NCBI GenBank assembly: GCA_963829505.1
Contig: CAWHIL010000001.1
Span: forward strand, 930,001-994,000
Source: Roseiarcus sp963829505
GTDB lineage: Bacteria; Pseudomonadota; Alphaproteobacteria; Rhizobiales; Beijerinckiaceae
DNA: 64,000 nt
Direction of reading: 5' to 3'
Notes under the pieces: generated by a model
Databases searched by the model: none
What the model saw: only the letters and a program-made list of their open reading frames with translations
What the model was told of the DNA's origin: nothing
Made by a program: the position numbers and the translations under genes
In this document: one piece after another, positions 18,914 to 26,448 of the stretch
How positions within the stretch are numbered: the stretch's first letter is position 1
How the letters are laid out: each line of letters starts with the position of its first letter

Positions 18914-19327
18914 TCACAAACGAACGAGACTCTCGCGGAAGTTTTTTACCTTCGGCGCCTTCCCTCTCCCATCAAGCGTGAAGCCCTCTTTTCTTAGGCG
19001 TTCCCCCTGCCCCTCTGCGCCGCCAGGAAACCGGGTAATGAGTCCTCCGTCCGCTTTGATGACCCGCCAATAGGCAACTTCGTTGCTGGCGTCATGGGCA
19101 ACCGCCTGAAGAACTTTCTGGGTCGTAACGGGGCACGTCCCTCGGACGTTGAATTGCTGGGCAAGTTTCTGGCAAAGGAGATTGGTTGCGATGAGTTTGT
19201 GCGCCGGAACTTTCGCTATCAGGGCGGCTACGGTCGGTGGGCCAGGCAACAGCATTTTGCCTGGCCCCCCAAAAAATCGTATGCGATCCTTGGGAATGTC
19301 GATGATGGCATCTTCGTTGGGTCCCAT
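18914..19327 (-). CDS. MGMT-like (alkyltransferase-like) DNA-binding protein without active Cys
   Basis: A 137-residue protein similar to the C-terminal domain of O6-methylguanine-DNA methyltransferase: KVPAHKLIATNLLCQKLA, then QKVLQAVAHDASNEVAYWRV and IKADGGLITRFPGGAEGQGE. At the place of the alkyl-accepting Pro-Cys-His-Arg it has AYWRV, so it cannot accept alkyl groups. That is the pattern of alkyltransferase-like proteins, which flag lesions for excision repair. The start at 19327 (MGPNEDAIIDIP) is chosen because upstream residues are Arg-rich and overlap the repeat at 19431. Confidence 0.65.
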   Translation of the reverse strand: MGPNEDAIIDIPKDRIRFFGGPGKMLLPGPPTVAALIAKVPAHKLIATNLLCQKLAQQFNVRGTCPVTTQKVLQAVAHDASNEVAYWRVIKADGGLITRFPGGAEGQGERLRKEGFTLDGRGKAPKVKNFRESLVRL

Positions 19328-19430
19328 ACTCTTCCCTCCCCTAGCGTCGCTTCTATCACGAGTAGCGTAGGTCCGCTTCCGCACGGGCTGCGGTCGTTCC
19401 TGAGACGGCCCAGTAGGGAATGCTCTCCGC

Positions 19431-19510
19431 CCAAGTGAGGCGTCCACGGCAGCGGTCGGCAATGTCCACTTAACGTCGACACTGGTCGTCTCCTTCGCGC
19501 CAACTGTGGA
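19431..19510. repeat. Dispersed intergenic repeat, second long copy
   Basis: Shares CAAGTGAGGCGTCCACGGCA and GCGGTCGGCAATGTCCACTT with 15338-15407, continuing as AACGTCGACACTGGTCGTC and TCCTTCGCGCCAAC. The surrounding gap 19328-19657 holds no gene I can support. Confidence 0.8.
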
Positions 19511-19657
19511 CGGCCAACCATAAGCAGCAAATTGAGCCCAACAAGTCTTGCCCCACGTCGACCGCCAAACCTGCTTGCGCTCGCCGCCTGGGCGCGAGAG
19601 ACTTCAATAGTCCCGTACCGAGGTTCGGGCAGTAATCCTCAAACTGGAGCCGAACTC

Positions 19658-19861
19658 ATGCGCAGTCTTTTTCTGGCCGTAGCCGCCGCGACGGTCATCT
19701 CCACAATGTCGCTCGTCGCCTGGAAAGCGGAAGCGGCCATGCCATCGGCAGCCGCGCTCACCACGCAGGCGTCCGTCAAATCAGCGGACGCCGTCGATTC
19801 AGCCGCCGTCGTCTGCCGCCGGGTCTGCACCCGCGGCGTGTGCCGGAGGGTCTGCCGCTAA
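19658..19861 (+). CDS. Small secreted Cys/Arg-rich protein
   Basis: A 67-residue protein with a signal peptide (LFLAVAAATVISTMSLVAW, cleavage near AEAAMP) and a mature part of about 40 residues that ends in a Cys-rich tail, CRRVCTRGVCRRVCR. GGAG lies 8-11 bases before the ATG. Four Cys in 15 residues alternating with Arg could bind metal or form disulfides in the periplasm. I know no function for it. It stands alone between a repeat and the IS91 element. Confidence 0.6.
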   Translation: MRSLFLAVAAATVISTMSLVAWKAEAAMPSAAALTTQASVKSADAVDSAAVVCRRVCTRGVCRRVCR

Positions 19862-20141
19862 GGCGGGCGAACGCCACTCGCTCTGGCACTTCGGTGTCCC
19901 CTAAACCCGACTCTTGCCGTCCGCCGTGGCCGGGGGAGTGCCCGTTCGTGGTTGGTCCCTGTACGGGCGCTGAGCGCACGAAGCGGGCTTTGCCGGACGG
20001 TTTGGCGAATGAGACAAATCCGCACCTTTGCTACCGTTCGGGTCGCTCCGGTACGGCAGAAGGGCACCCGAGGATTAAACCGCTCGCGCGGTAGGGGCGG
20101 CGAGGAGAGGGCTCGGAGGTAAGGACAACCGAGAGCTCGGC

Positions 20142-20182
20142 CCTGTCTCAAGATCATGGGGTTCCACCCCATGCGAGACAGG
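20142..20182 (+). other. Two-tier hairpin at the left end of the IS91 element
   Basis: CCTGTCTC (20142-20149) pairs with GAGACAGG (20175-20182), and inside it CATGGGGT pairs with ACCCCATG around a TCC loop. Both 8-bp arms are perfect. It sits just before the ribosome site of the recombinase. It may be a replication origin/terminator hairpin of the element or a control of translation. Confidence 0.8.
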
Positions 20183-20190
20183 AGCTTTCC

Positions 20191-21066
20191 ATGACCAAGA
20201 AGCCCGTCAGCCCGCTGCGTCAGCGCCTGATCGACGACATGACGGCGCGCCGGTTCAGCGAAGACACGAAGAGGGACTACGTCCGCAATGTGAGGAAGTT
20301 CGCAGCCTTCCTCGACCGGTCGCCGGGCACGGCGACGAGCGAGGATCTTCGGCGATATCAACTGCACATGGCGCAGCAGCAGGCGAGCCCCGGAACGATC
20401 AACGCCGCCATCTCGGCGCTGCGGTTCTTTTTCACCGTGACGCTCGACAAACCTGACCTCGTTCGTCCTCTGAGGATCGTGACCGAGCCGCGCAAGGCGC
20501 CCGTCGTCCTAAGCCAGGAGGAGGTGGCGCGTCTCCTCCAGGCCGCGCCGAGCCTCAAGTACAAGGCCGCGCTCAGCGTCGCCTACGGCACCGGCCTCCG
20601 GGTGTCAGAGGTCGCGAGCCTGAAGGTGTCCGACATCGACAGCGGGCGCATGATGCTCCGGGTCGAGCAGGGCAAGGGACAGCGGGATCGCGACGTGATG
20701 CTGTCGCCCCAACTGCTCCAGCTCCTGCGCGAATGGTGGAAGGCGGCGCGCCCGCAGGTCTGGCTCTTTCCCGGCCAGAACCCGATCACCCCGATCAACC
20801 CGCGTCAGATCAACCGCGCCGTCACCGCCGCCAAAGACCTGGCGGGCATCGCCAAGCGCGTTTCTCCCCATACGCTGCGGCACAGCTTTGCGACCCACCT
20901 GCTCGAACAGGGCGTCGATATTCGCGTGATCCAGGTTTTGCTCGGGCACGCGAAGCTGGAGACGACCGCGCTCTACACCCGCGTCGCCGTCAACACAGTC
21001 CGCGACATCAAGAGCCCGCTGGACCGGCTGGACATCAAGCTGACGAAGAAAACGCCGCCCGCCTGA
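20191..21066 (+). CDS. Tyrosine recombinase of the IS91-type element
   Basis: A 291-residue XerC/D-like recombinase. The N-terminal core-binding part begins SPLRQRLIDDMTARRFSEDT. The catalytic domain has the first Arg in AYGTGLRVSEVASLKVSDID, the box HTLRHSFATHLLEQGVDIRV, the second His in LLGHAKLETTALYTRV and its Tyr. Ribosome site AGGAGC lies 6-11 bases before the ATG. It is 10 bases upstream of the IS91 transposase, an arrangement seen in many proteobacterial IS91-type elements. Its job there is thought to be resolution or help in transposition, which I infer from the pairing. Confidence 0.88.
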   Translation: MTKKPVSPLRQRLIDDMTARRFSEDTKRDYVRNVRKFAAFLDRSPGTATSEDLRRYQLHMAQQQASPGTINAAISALRFFFTVTLDKPDLVRPLRIVTEPRKAPVVLSQEEVARLLQAAPSLKYKAALSVAYGTGLRVSEVASLKVSDIDSGRMMLRVEQGKGQRDRDVMLSPQLLQLLREWWKAARPQVWLFPGQNPITPINPRQINRAVTAAKDLAGIAKRVSPHTLRHSFATHLLEQGVDIRVIQVLLGHAKLETTALYTRVAVNTVRDIKSPLDRLDIKLTKKTPPA

Positions 21067-21076
21067 CCACGGCCGC

Positions 21077-22282
21077 ATGGCGCGGCCTCGCCTCGAGGTC
21101 GCCGACGTCTTTCGCGCCCATGGAGCGGCGTGGCGGAAGGCCAACGCCGGGCACGCGAGCCTCGCCCAGCTGAAGGTGATGTCGGCGATCGAGACCTGTC
21201 GCACGGCCGCGCTCGGCGGACACGTCGAGCGCTGCGAGGACTGCGCGCACGAACGGATCGCCTACAACTCCTGCCGCAATCGCCACTGTCCGAAGTGCCA
21301 GGCCGCCGCGGCGCGGCAATGGCTCGAAGACCGCGAGGCGGACCTGCTGCCGGTTCCCTACTATCACGTCGTCTTCACCCTGCCGGCGGCGATCGGCGCC
21401 GTCGCGTTCCAGAACAAGGCCGCTATCTACGACCTCCTGTTCAGGACCGCCGCGGAGACGCTGACCACCATCGCCGCCGACCCGAAGCATCTCGGCGCGC
21501 GCATCGGCCTCACCGCCGTGCTCCACACCTGGGGCTCGGCGCTGACCCACCATCCGCACGTCCACATCATCGTTCCCGGCGGCGGCCTGTCGCCGGATGG
21601 CTCGCGCTGGGTCGCCTGCAAGCCGGGCTTCTTCCTGCCCGTGCGCGTGCTGTCGCGTCTCTTCCGCCGGCTCTTTCTCGAAGGGCTCGCGGCGTTGAAA
21701 GAGGCTGGTCGATTGGACTTCTTCGGCGACCTCGCCCCGCTCGCCGCGAAGAGCGCCTTCGACGCTACGCTCGCGCCCCTGCGCCGATCCGAGTGGGTCG
21801 TCTATGCCAAGAGGCCGTTCGCCGGTCCGAAGGCCGTCCTCGCCTACCTGTCGCGCTACACCCACCGCATCGCGATCTCGAACGCGCGCCTCATCGCGCT
21901 CGACGAGAAGGGCGTCACCTTCAGGTGGAAGGACTACCGGATCGAGAGCGGCGACCGTCTCAAGACCATGACGCTCGCCGCCCACGAGTTCATCCGCCGC
22001 TTTCTCCTGCACGTGCTGCCGAGCGGCTTCCACCGCATCCGCCATTACGGCCTCTTGGCCGGCGCGACGCGAACGGACACCATCGAGCGCGTCCGACAGT
22101 TGCTCGTCGCGGCCGAGGCTCCGCCCCAGCCCTCGTGCGAGGCCGACAGCCCGGCCGAAGACGTGTCCGCCGTGCGGAGCTGCCCCTGCTGCGGCGGCCG
22201 GATGATCGTCGTCGAGACGTTCGAGGGGCCGCGCCCCTGGCGTTCCCCGCCGCCCGGCCGGATCAGGATCGACAGCTCATGA
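21077..22282 (+). CDS. IS91-family rolling-circle transposase
   Basis: A 401-residue HUH-type transposase. The N-terminal zinc-binding part (about 45-75) has CRTAALGGHVERCEDCAHER and CRNRHCPKCQ. The HUH metal motif is THHPHVHIIVPGGG. The catalytic Tyr region is AYLSRYTHRIAISNARL, and the second DNA-binding part includes VTFRWKDYR. A C-terminal Cys pair (CPCCGGRM) ends the protein. It nicks and joins DNA at the element's ends. It appears full length and undamaged. Confidence 0.9.
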   Translation: MARPRLEVADVFRAHGAAWRKANAGHASLAQLKVMSAIETCRTAALGGHVERCEDCAHERIAYNSCRNRHCPKCQAAAARQWLEDREADLLPVPYYHVVFTLPAAIGAVAFQNKAAIYDLLFRTAAETLTTIAADPKHLGARIGLTAVLHTWGSALTHHPHVHIIVPGGGLSPDGSRWVACKPGFFLPVRVLSRLFRRLFLEGLAALKEAGRLDFFGDLAPLAAKSAFDATLAPLRRSEWVVYAKRPFAGPKAVLAYLSRYTHRIAISNARLIALDEKGVTFRWKDYRIESGDRLKTMTLAAHEFIRRFLLHVLPSGFHRIRHYGLLAGATRTDTIERVRQLLVAAEAPPQPSCEADSPAEDVSAVRSCPCCGGRMIVVETFEGPRPWRSPPPGRIRIDSS

Positions 22283-22575
22283 CCGTCGCCCCGCATCCCG
22301 CCGCGCACCCACGATCGCTGTCGCCTACGGCCGCAAGCCGGAATACGAGAGCGACTTCCGTGCGAAGTCTCAAGCCTCCCAGCAACCGGGGTCGGAGCCT
22401 CGTTCCCGCGCATCGTCGCCGCCGAATACCCCTGACGCCGCCGCTTCCGATGAAAACACCGAGCGCCGCAGGCCGCCGACGCCTCGCTCGCCTACCGTCC
22501 GCGACCCTGAAATCGCCATAGGCGCGCTCGACGAACAGTCCCCCTACATCCCCGCGGTTTCCTCCTTGGGAGGCT

Positions 22576-22629
22576 TTCGGACGCCGGCCCCGGGCCCAGC
22601 CCAACCGTCGAGGAGGGCCGGCATCCGAA
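22576..22629. other. Imperfect hairpin near the right end of the IS91 element
   Basis: TTCGGACGCCGGCCC (22576-22590) pairs with GGGCCGGCATCCGAA (22615-22629) with one mismatch and a 24-base loop. It lies in the 400-base gap 22283-22682, where no gene is visible. It may mark the element's right terminus. Confidence 0.6.
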
Positions 22630-22682
22630 ACCCTTCACCACAGCGGACCAAGGGCTATGCGGCGACGCCGGTCTCGTTGCCG

Positions 22683-23096
22683 TCATCCGCGGCCTTGCGG
22701 CGCCACCACCTCGCCATCTTCCTTGACAAACCGCCCAATGTCCGGATTTGGCAGGATGTTGAGCACCGTCTCCGACGGACGACAGAGCTTGACGCCCTTC
22801 GGGGTGACGACGATCGGCCGGTTGATCAGGATCGGATGCGCCATCATGACGTCGAGAAGTTCTTCGTCGGTCCATTTCGGGTCGCCGAGGCCAAGCTCGG
22901 CGTAGGGCGTGCCCTTCTCGCGCATAAGCGCGCGCACGGGAATCCGCATCGCGTCGATCAACTCCTTCAGCCGCTCGCGGGTCGGCGGCGACTTCAGATA
23001 CTCGACGACGACCGGCTCTTCGCCGCTCTGGCGGATCATCGCGAGCACGTTACGCGACGTGCCGCAGTTCGGGTTGTGGTAGATGGTGACGGTCAT
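22683..23096 (-). CDS. arsC: Arsenate reductase, glutaredoxin-coupled type
   Basis: A 137-residue enzyme that reduces arsenate to arsenite in the cytoplasm with glutathione and glutaredoxin. The N-terminal active-site loop is IYHNPNCGTSRNVL, with the catalytic Cys. ILINRPIVV and KLCRPSETV carry the Arg residues that bind arsenate. Length matches the family. It is the last gene of the minus-strand operon that starts at mobB or arsR. A second, unrelated arsenate reductase is four genes upstream, so the cell has two routes. The IS91 element ends just beyond the stop. Confidence 0.93.
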   Translation of the reverse strand: MTVTIYHNPNCGTSRNVLAMIRQSGEEPVVVEYLKSPPTRERLKELIDAMRIPVRALMREKGTPYAELGLGDPKWTDEELLDVMMAHPILINRPIVVTPKGVKLCRPSETVLNILPNPDIGRFVKEDGEVVAPQGRG

Positions 23097-23153
23097 CCTT
23101 CCCTCACTTCCTTGCGGGGCGCGCTCGCACTGGTTTTGATCGGCGCAATCGGT

Positions 23154-23612
23154 CTATCCGGCATTGCCGGAGTCGGAGACGCACGAGTCTTGATAGTTTC
23201 CATGGATCTCCGTCAGGATCCCGGCCGTGTCCGCGCGCCAGGATATCTGGACAGTTTGCGCGCATATGAGGCCCCGATGCACGAAGACCGCCTCATTCGG
23301 ATCGTCGCGCCGACGCCATTGCGGAGAGAATTGCTCTCGGGAAAGAAACTCGAGCAGCTTGTCCTCGCTGGAGCCGACAGGAAAGCGATTGCGAATCCAG
23401 GCGTCGAGTTCGTGGCTGAACTGGGGTTCGTCGCCGGGTAGCGTTCGGACGAACTCAGGAAGGCTGTTTGAATGGACTTCGAGCCGCCCGACCAGGAGCG
23501 ACGCCATCATCAAGCCGAAAAGTATCGTCGGCAAAGCCGCTCGGCGAAACGTCCGGCCCGCCGCCGTCAACGCGGCTCTCCCGCCCGCATCCTCCTCAAC
23601 GACATTGGCCAT
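23154..23612 (-). CDS. Membrane-anchored protein of unknown function in the arsenic operon
   Basis: A 152-residue protein with one N-terminal hydrophobic segment (about 28-43, ALPTILFGLMMASLLVGRL) and a soluble remainder. The latter includes FPVGSSEDKLLEFLSREQF and a late CVSD near the C-terminus. I do not recognise the family. It starts 12 bases after the aquaglyceroporin gene and ends 57 bases before arsC, so it is co-transcribed with arsenic genes. A periplasmic or membrane-side role is inferred from the single anchor. An arsenic-specific job is unproven. Confidence 0.6.
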   Translation of the reverse strand: MANVVEEDAGGRAALTAAGRTFRRAALPTILFGLMMASLLVGRLEVHSNSLPEFVRTLPGDEPQFSHELDAWIRNRFPVGSSEDKLLEFLSREQFSPQWRRRDDPNEAVFVHRGLICAQTVQISWRADTAGILTEIHGNYQDSCVSDSGNAG

Positions 23613-23624
23613 GGCTCGGCGGCG

Positions 23625-24323
23625 TCAAAGTTGCGCGTCAGGATTCATCGGCTCCGCTTCTTGCTCGCCCTCACGCAGAAGCCACGTGGCGACCATCATC
23701 CCGCAGACCGCGCCGATAAGCTGCATGATGATGAAAGCGGGCGCGTCCGCGGGCCGGATTCCCGAAAAAGTGTTGGTCAACGATCGGGCGATCGCCACGG
23801 CCGGATTGGCGAAGGACGTCGACGCGGTGAACCAGTAGGCCGCGGTGATGTAGAGCCCGACCAGCCACGGCACGGAAGCGCGCGCAAAGCGAACGCCCGC
23901 GAGGATGGTCAGCACGAGCCCGAATGTCGCGACCCATTCCGCGAACCACTGCGGTGCGCCCGTCCGCGCCTTCGAAGACAGTTCCAAGACAGGGAGGGCG
24001 AACATCATATGCGAGGTGAAAGCGCCCAAAACGCCGCCGATGACTTGCGCTGTTACATAGAGCGCCGCCTCGCGCGGCGCGATGTCGCGCTTGAGCGCGA
24101 AGACGAGCGACACCGCGGGGTTGAAATGCGCGCCGGAGATCGGCCCGAGGATCGTGATCAGGACGACCAGGATCGCGCCCGTCGGTATCGTGTTGCCGAG
24201 CAGCGCCAGCGCCGCGTCCTTCGTGAGCGTATCGGCCATGATCCCGGAGCCGACGACAGTTGCGACGAGAAACGCCGTGCCGAGCGCCTCGGCCGCAACA
24301 CGCTGCTGAAGCGTCGCGTTCAT
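23625..24323 (-). CDS. aqpS: Aquaglyceroporin of the arsenic operon (AqpS-like)
   Basis: A 232-residue MIP-family channel with six hydrophobic segments and two half-helix motifs: HFNPAVSLVFAL in the first half and FANPAVAIARSL in the second. In rhizobial ars operons such channels (AqpS) let arsenite formed by ArsC leave down its gradient and take the place of a pump. The start at 24323 overlaps the arsN2 stop by 4 bases. No ArsB or Acr3 is seen in the window, which makes this the only visible arsenite exit. The channel family is certain; the arsenic role comes from context. Confidence 0.88.
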   Translation of the reverse strand: MNATLQQRVAAEALGTAFLVATVVGSGIMADTLTKDAALALLGNTIPTGAILVVLITILGPISGAHFNPAVSLVFALKRDIAPREAALYVTAQVIGGVLGAFTSHMMFALPVLELSSKARTGAPQWFAEWVATFGLVLTILAGVRFARASVPWLVGLYITAAYWFTASTSFANPAVAIARSLTNTFSGIRPADAPAFIIMQLIGAVCGMMVATWLLREGEQEAEPMNPDAQL

Positions 24324-24781
24324 GGCGCGAGTGTCTTGGCCATCAGGACGGCGGTCGCGGGACAAAGGCGGGCGGCCTGGCGGGTCGCGAGGATCGCGTC
24401 GGGCGCCTCGCTTCGGTCGATGGCGGCGAAGCCGAGCCGTCCAAAGTAATCGGCCGCGTTCGTCGTCAAGATAAACGCGCGCGTTGCGCCTTCGCGAGCG
24501 GCGAGGCGAACCAGCGCCTCCACGATCCCGGCGCCGATCCGCTCGCGCCGCATGCCGGGATCAACGACAATTGAGCGCAGCAGCGCCGCGTCGCCATGAA
24601 CCTCCAGGCCGCCATACCCGCTCAGACGGCCGTCGCACTCGAACGCGAAGAGCCGGATTCCCTCTTCTGCGAGGTCGCCCGTCGGAAGTCCTTCCGCGTT
24701 CAACGCCTGCCGGAGGCCGTCCCGGTCATGCGCCGTAAGGGGCCTCGACTGGAGGGCGTCGGCGAGGGCGGCGTTTCTCAC
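24320..24781 (-). CDS. arsN2: GNAT acetyltransferase of ArsN2 type
   Basis: A 153-residue N-acetyltransferase: FECDGRLSGYGGLEVHGDAA, then LLRSIVVDPGMRRERIGAGI (acetyl-CoA loop) and LTTNAADYFGRLGFAAIDRS. This is the pattern of ArsN2 proteins common in arsenic operons. ArsN enzymes acetylate organoarsenical antibiotics in characterised cases (ArsN1); the ArsN2 substrate is less clear. Both ends overlap the neighbouring genes by 4 bases, so it is translationally coupled to the LMW arsenate reductase upstream and the channel downstream. Confidence 0.85.
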   Translation of the reverse strand: MRNAALADALQSRPLTAHDRDGLRQALNAEGLPTGDLAEEGIRLFAFECDGRLSGYGGLEVHGDAALLRSIVVDPGMRRERIGAGIVEALVRLAAREGATRAFILTTNAADYFGRLGFAAIDRSEAPDAILATRQAARLCPATAVLMAKTLAP

Positions 24782-25308
24782 GATTCCGCATCCCTTGCCT
24801 TCGCCGTCGCGCCTTCCATGTGGCCGATGTCGCGAAGCCTGGCGTTCAGGGTCAGCTTGTCGAGGCTCCGAATCGGCAGGCTGGCGAACGCCAATATTCG
24901 GTTCTTGAGGTAGCGAAACGCGATGTTGAAGGCGCGCTCCTTCTCGATGTCAGTTCCATCGACCGCGGCCGGATCCTCGATGCCCCAATGCGCGGTCATC
25001 GGCTGACCTGGCCAAACCGGGCAGGCCTCTCCGGCGGCCGTGTCGCAAACCGTGAAGACGAAATCCAGTTCAGGCGCGCCCGCGACGGCGAACTCGTCCC
25101 AGCTCTTCGAGCGGAATCCGTCGGTCGGGTAGCGGTGCGCTTCGAGAATCTTGAGCGCGAAGGGGTTGATTGCTCCCTTTGGATGGCTTCCAGCGGAGAA
25201 CGCCTTGAATCGCTCTGCTCCGTCCTTTCGCAGGATGCTTTCGGCCAGCACCGACCGTGCGGAATTGCCGGTGCAGAGAAAGAGGACGTTGTAGCGAGTG
25301 TCAGTCAC
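24778..25308 (-). CDS. arsC: Arsenate reductase, low-molecular-weight phosphatase type
   Basis: A 176-residue LMW-protein-tyrosine-phosphatase-fold arsenate reductase. The active loop VLFLCTGNSARSVLAESIL has the Cys-x5-Arg motif, and VFTVCDTAAGEACPVWPGQP carries the later Cys residues used in the thiol relay. The GTG at 25308 gives the usual start (VTDTRYNVLFLC) and overlaps the end of arsR by 8 bases. A further-upstream start would add a Pro/Arg-rich tail. It converts arsenate to arsenite for export by the channel. Confidence 0.9.
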   Translation of the reverse strand: MTDTRYNVLFLCTGNSARSVLAESILRKDGAERFKAFSAGSHPKGAINPFALKILEAHRYPTDGFRSKSWDEFAVAGAPELDFVFTVCDTAAGEACPVWPGQPMTAHWGIEDPAAVDGTDIEKERAFNIAFRYLKNRILAFASLPIRSLDKLTLNARLRDIGHMEGATAKARDAES

Positions 25309-25630
25309 GGGCGGTCTCCGCCGAGGAGCAGCAGGGCACGAGATCATTGATCAGCGGCGTGCACAGTTCAGGCCGGCCCTGGCAGCAGTCCCTCACCAAG
25401 AAGGTCACGACGGCGCAGAGGCGAGCGAGATCAGCGCGGTAGACGATGGACCGACTGCGGCGCTCGCCGCGCACGAGTTCGCAGCGGGCGAGGACGCCGA
25501 GGTGCGCGGACATTGTGTTTTGGGGGACCCCGAGCGCTCCTGCGAGTTCGCCGGCGGCGATCCCCTCAGGCTCGCTGCTGACCAGAAGACGGAAAGCGTC
25601 GAGTTCGAGTCGGTTGCGCGAGCGCGGCAA
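25301..25630 (-). CDS. arsR: ArsR-family arsenic repressor, N-terminus apparently frameshifted
   Basis: A winged-helix repressor of the SmtB/ArsR family: AFRLLVSSEPEGIAAGELAG, then VPQNTMSAHLGVLARCELV (recognition helix), RSIVYRADLARL and a C-terminal Cys cluster (RDCCQGRPELC and VPCCSS) that could bind arsenite. In this frame the only start is TTG at 25630, which loses part of helix 1. One frame over, ATG at 25661/25658 reads MDSTAGIAALAALAQPTR, the normal beginning of such proteins, and stops matching near 25604. One surplus base there explains both halves. It would repress the arsC-arsN2-aqpS-arsC operon. Confidence 0.82.
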   Translation of the reverse strand: MPRSRNRLELDAFRLLVSSEPEGIAAGELAGALGVPQNTMSAHLGVLARCELVRGERRSRSIVYRADLARLCAVVTFLVRDCCQGRPELCTPLINDLVPCCSSAETARD

Positions 25631-25743
25631 GGGCTGCGATGCCAGCGGTCGAGTCCATCATAAATCCATGTATCCAGAATTAATGACATCTGTACGACTG
25701 TTCTCAGTCGCGCTTCCTACCTGGCGCGATCCGCAAGGTCGTG

Positions 25744-26274
25744 TCATCGCGGCTCGCCTCCAAGCTGCCTAAGCGCGACCTCAATCGGCGCGGCAAGCGC
25801 CAGCACGAGGTCGGCGACGGCAGCGATATCGTTCGACGTCGCATGCGGCAACCGAACATTCGACCCAATGTCGCCAATCGTGGCGACGACATGAGGGTCA
25901 TGAGGATGTAGCTCCGGTTTCCCCATCAATTCGCGGCGCACTTCAATCTTGGGAATCGCGTCTCGCTTGAAACCCTCGACGAGAACAAGATCGACCTGCT
26001 TGAACATTCCTAGGAGTTCCACGAGCGAAGGCTCCGGGGCGCCGCGCAACTCCCGCATCAGCGCGAGACGGGCGTCGGATGCAACCAACACTTCCCACGC
26101 GCCCGCGGCCCGGTGCTCGAAGGAATCCTTGCCTGGTTTATCGACGTCGAAGCCATGATGAGCGTGCTTGAGCGTGGATACGCTTAGCCCCCGTCGGTTG
26201 AGCTCCGGGATGAGCCGGACGATGAGCGTGGTTTTTCCCGCTCCGCTCCAGCCGATGAAACCGATCACGCGCAT
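25744..26274 (-). CDS. mobB: Molybdopterin-guanine dinucleotide adapter protein MobB
   Basis: A 176-residue P-loop protein: GWSGAGKTTLIVRLIPEL at the N-terminus, LKHAHHGFDVDKPGKDSF (His/Asp motif of MobB) and LVLVEGFKRDAIPKIEV. MobB helps build or deliver the bis-MGD form of molybdenum cofactor. The arsenite oxidase large subunit, divergently encoded 175 bases away, needs this cofactor, so the placement makes sense. It may also be the first gene of the minus-strand ars operon: arsR starts about 83 bases after its stop. Confidence 0.9.
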   Translation of the reverse strand: MRVIGFIGWSGAGKTTLIVRLIPELNRRGLSVSTLKHAHHGFDVDKPGKDSFEHRAAGAWEVLVASDARLALMRELRGAPEPSLVELLGMFKQVDLVLVEGFKRDAIPKIEVRRELMGKPELHPHDPHVVATIGDIGSNVRLPHATSNDIAAVADLVLALAAPIEVALRQLGGEPR

Positions 26275-26448
26275 GGCTTTCCCTTCGGCCTCCGTCGGAT
26301 GCGATCATTCCGTGGGTATACATCGCATCCATGGTGCTGGAAGAATCGATATCTATATTGCTGGAGATAACGATATATGCGACCCTTGGCTCGATCTCGG
26401 CAACGGACCCGGATTTTATTCCGAGCGCGCCGAGGCGGGAGGACTGCC
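26275..26448. promoter_or_regulatory. Divergent mobB/aioBA control region with AT-rich dyad
   Basis: The 174 bases between the two start codons contain an unusually AT-rich block at about 26345-26380 (AATCGATATCTATATTGCTG, then GAGATAACGATATATGC) in otherwise GC-rich DNA. It includes related GATAT elements in both directions. It is a candidate operator for one of the ArsR-type repressors. No clear sigma-54 -24/-12 pair was seen. The binding claim is inference. Confidence 0.4.

Larger units (their letters stand above)
20130..22640 (+). mobile_element. IS91-family element with accessory tyrosine recombinase
   Basis: A two-gene unit (recombinase 20191-21066, transposase 21077-22282) with a strong hairpin before the first gene (20142-20182) and another imperfect hairpin after the second (22576-22629). 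IS91-type elements move by rolling-circle and lack ordinary inverted ends, so the exact termini cannot be fixed here. The bounds given enclose both hairpins. The right end lies about 40 bases from the stop of arsC. Confidence 0.7.

Noticed and set aside
22045..22413. Additional genes in the IS91 right-hand gap
   Set aside because: Frames there are low-complexity and overlap the transposase or the hairpin; no motif supports them.
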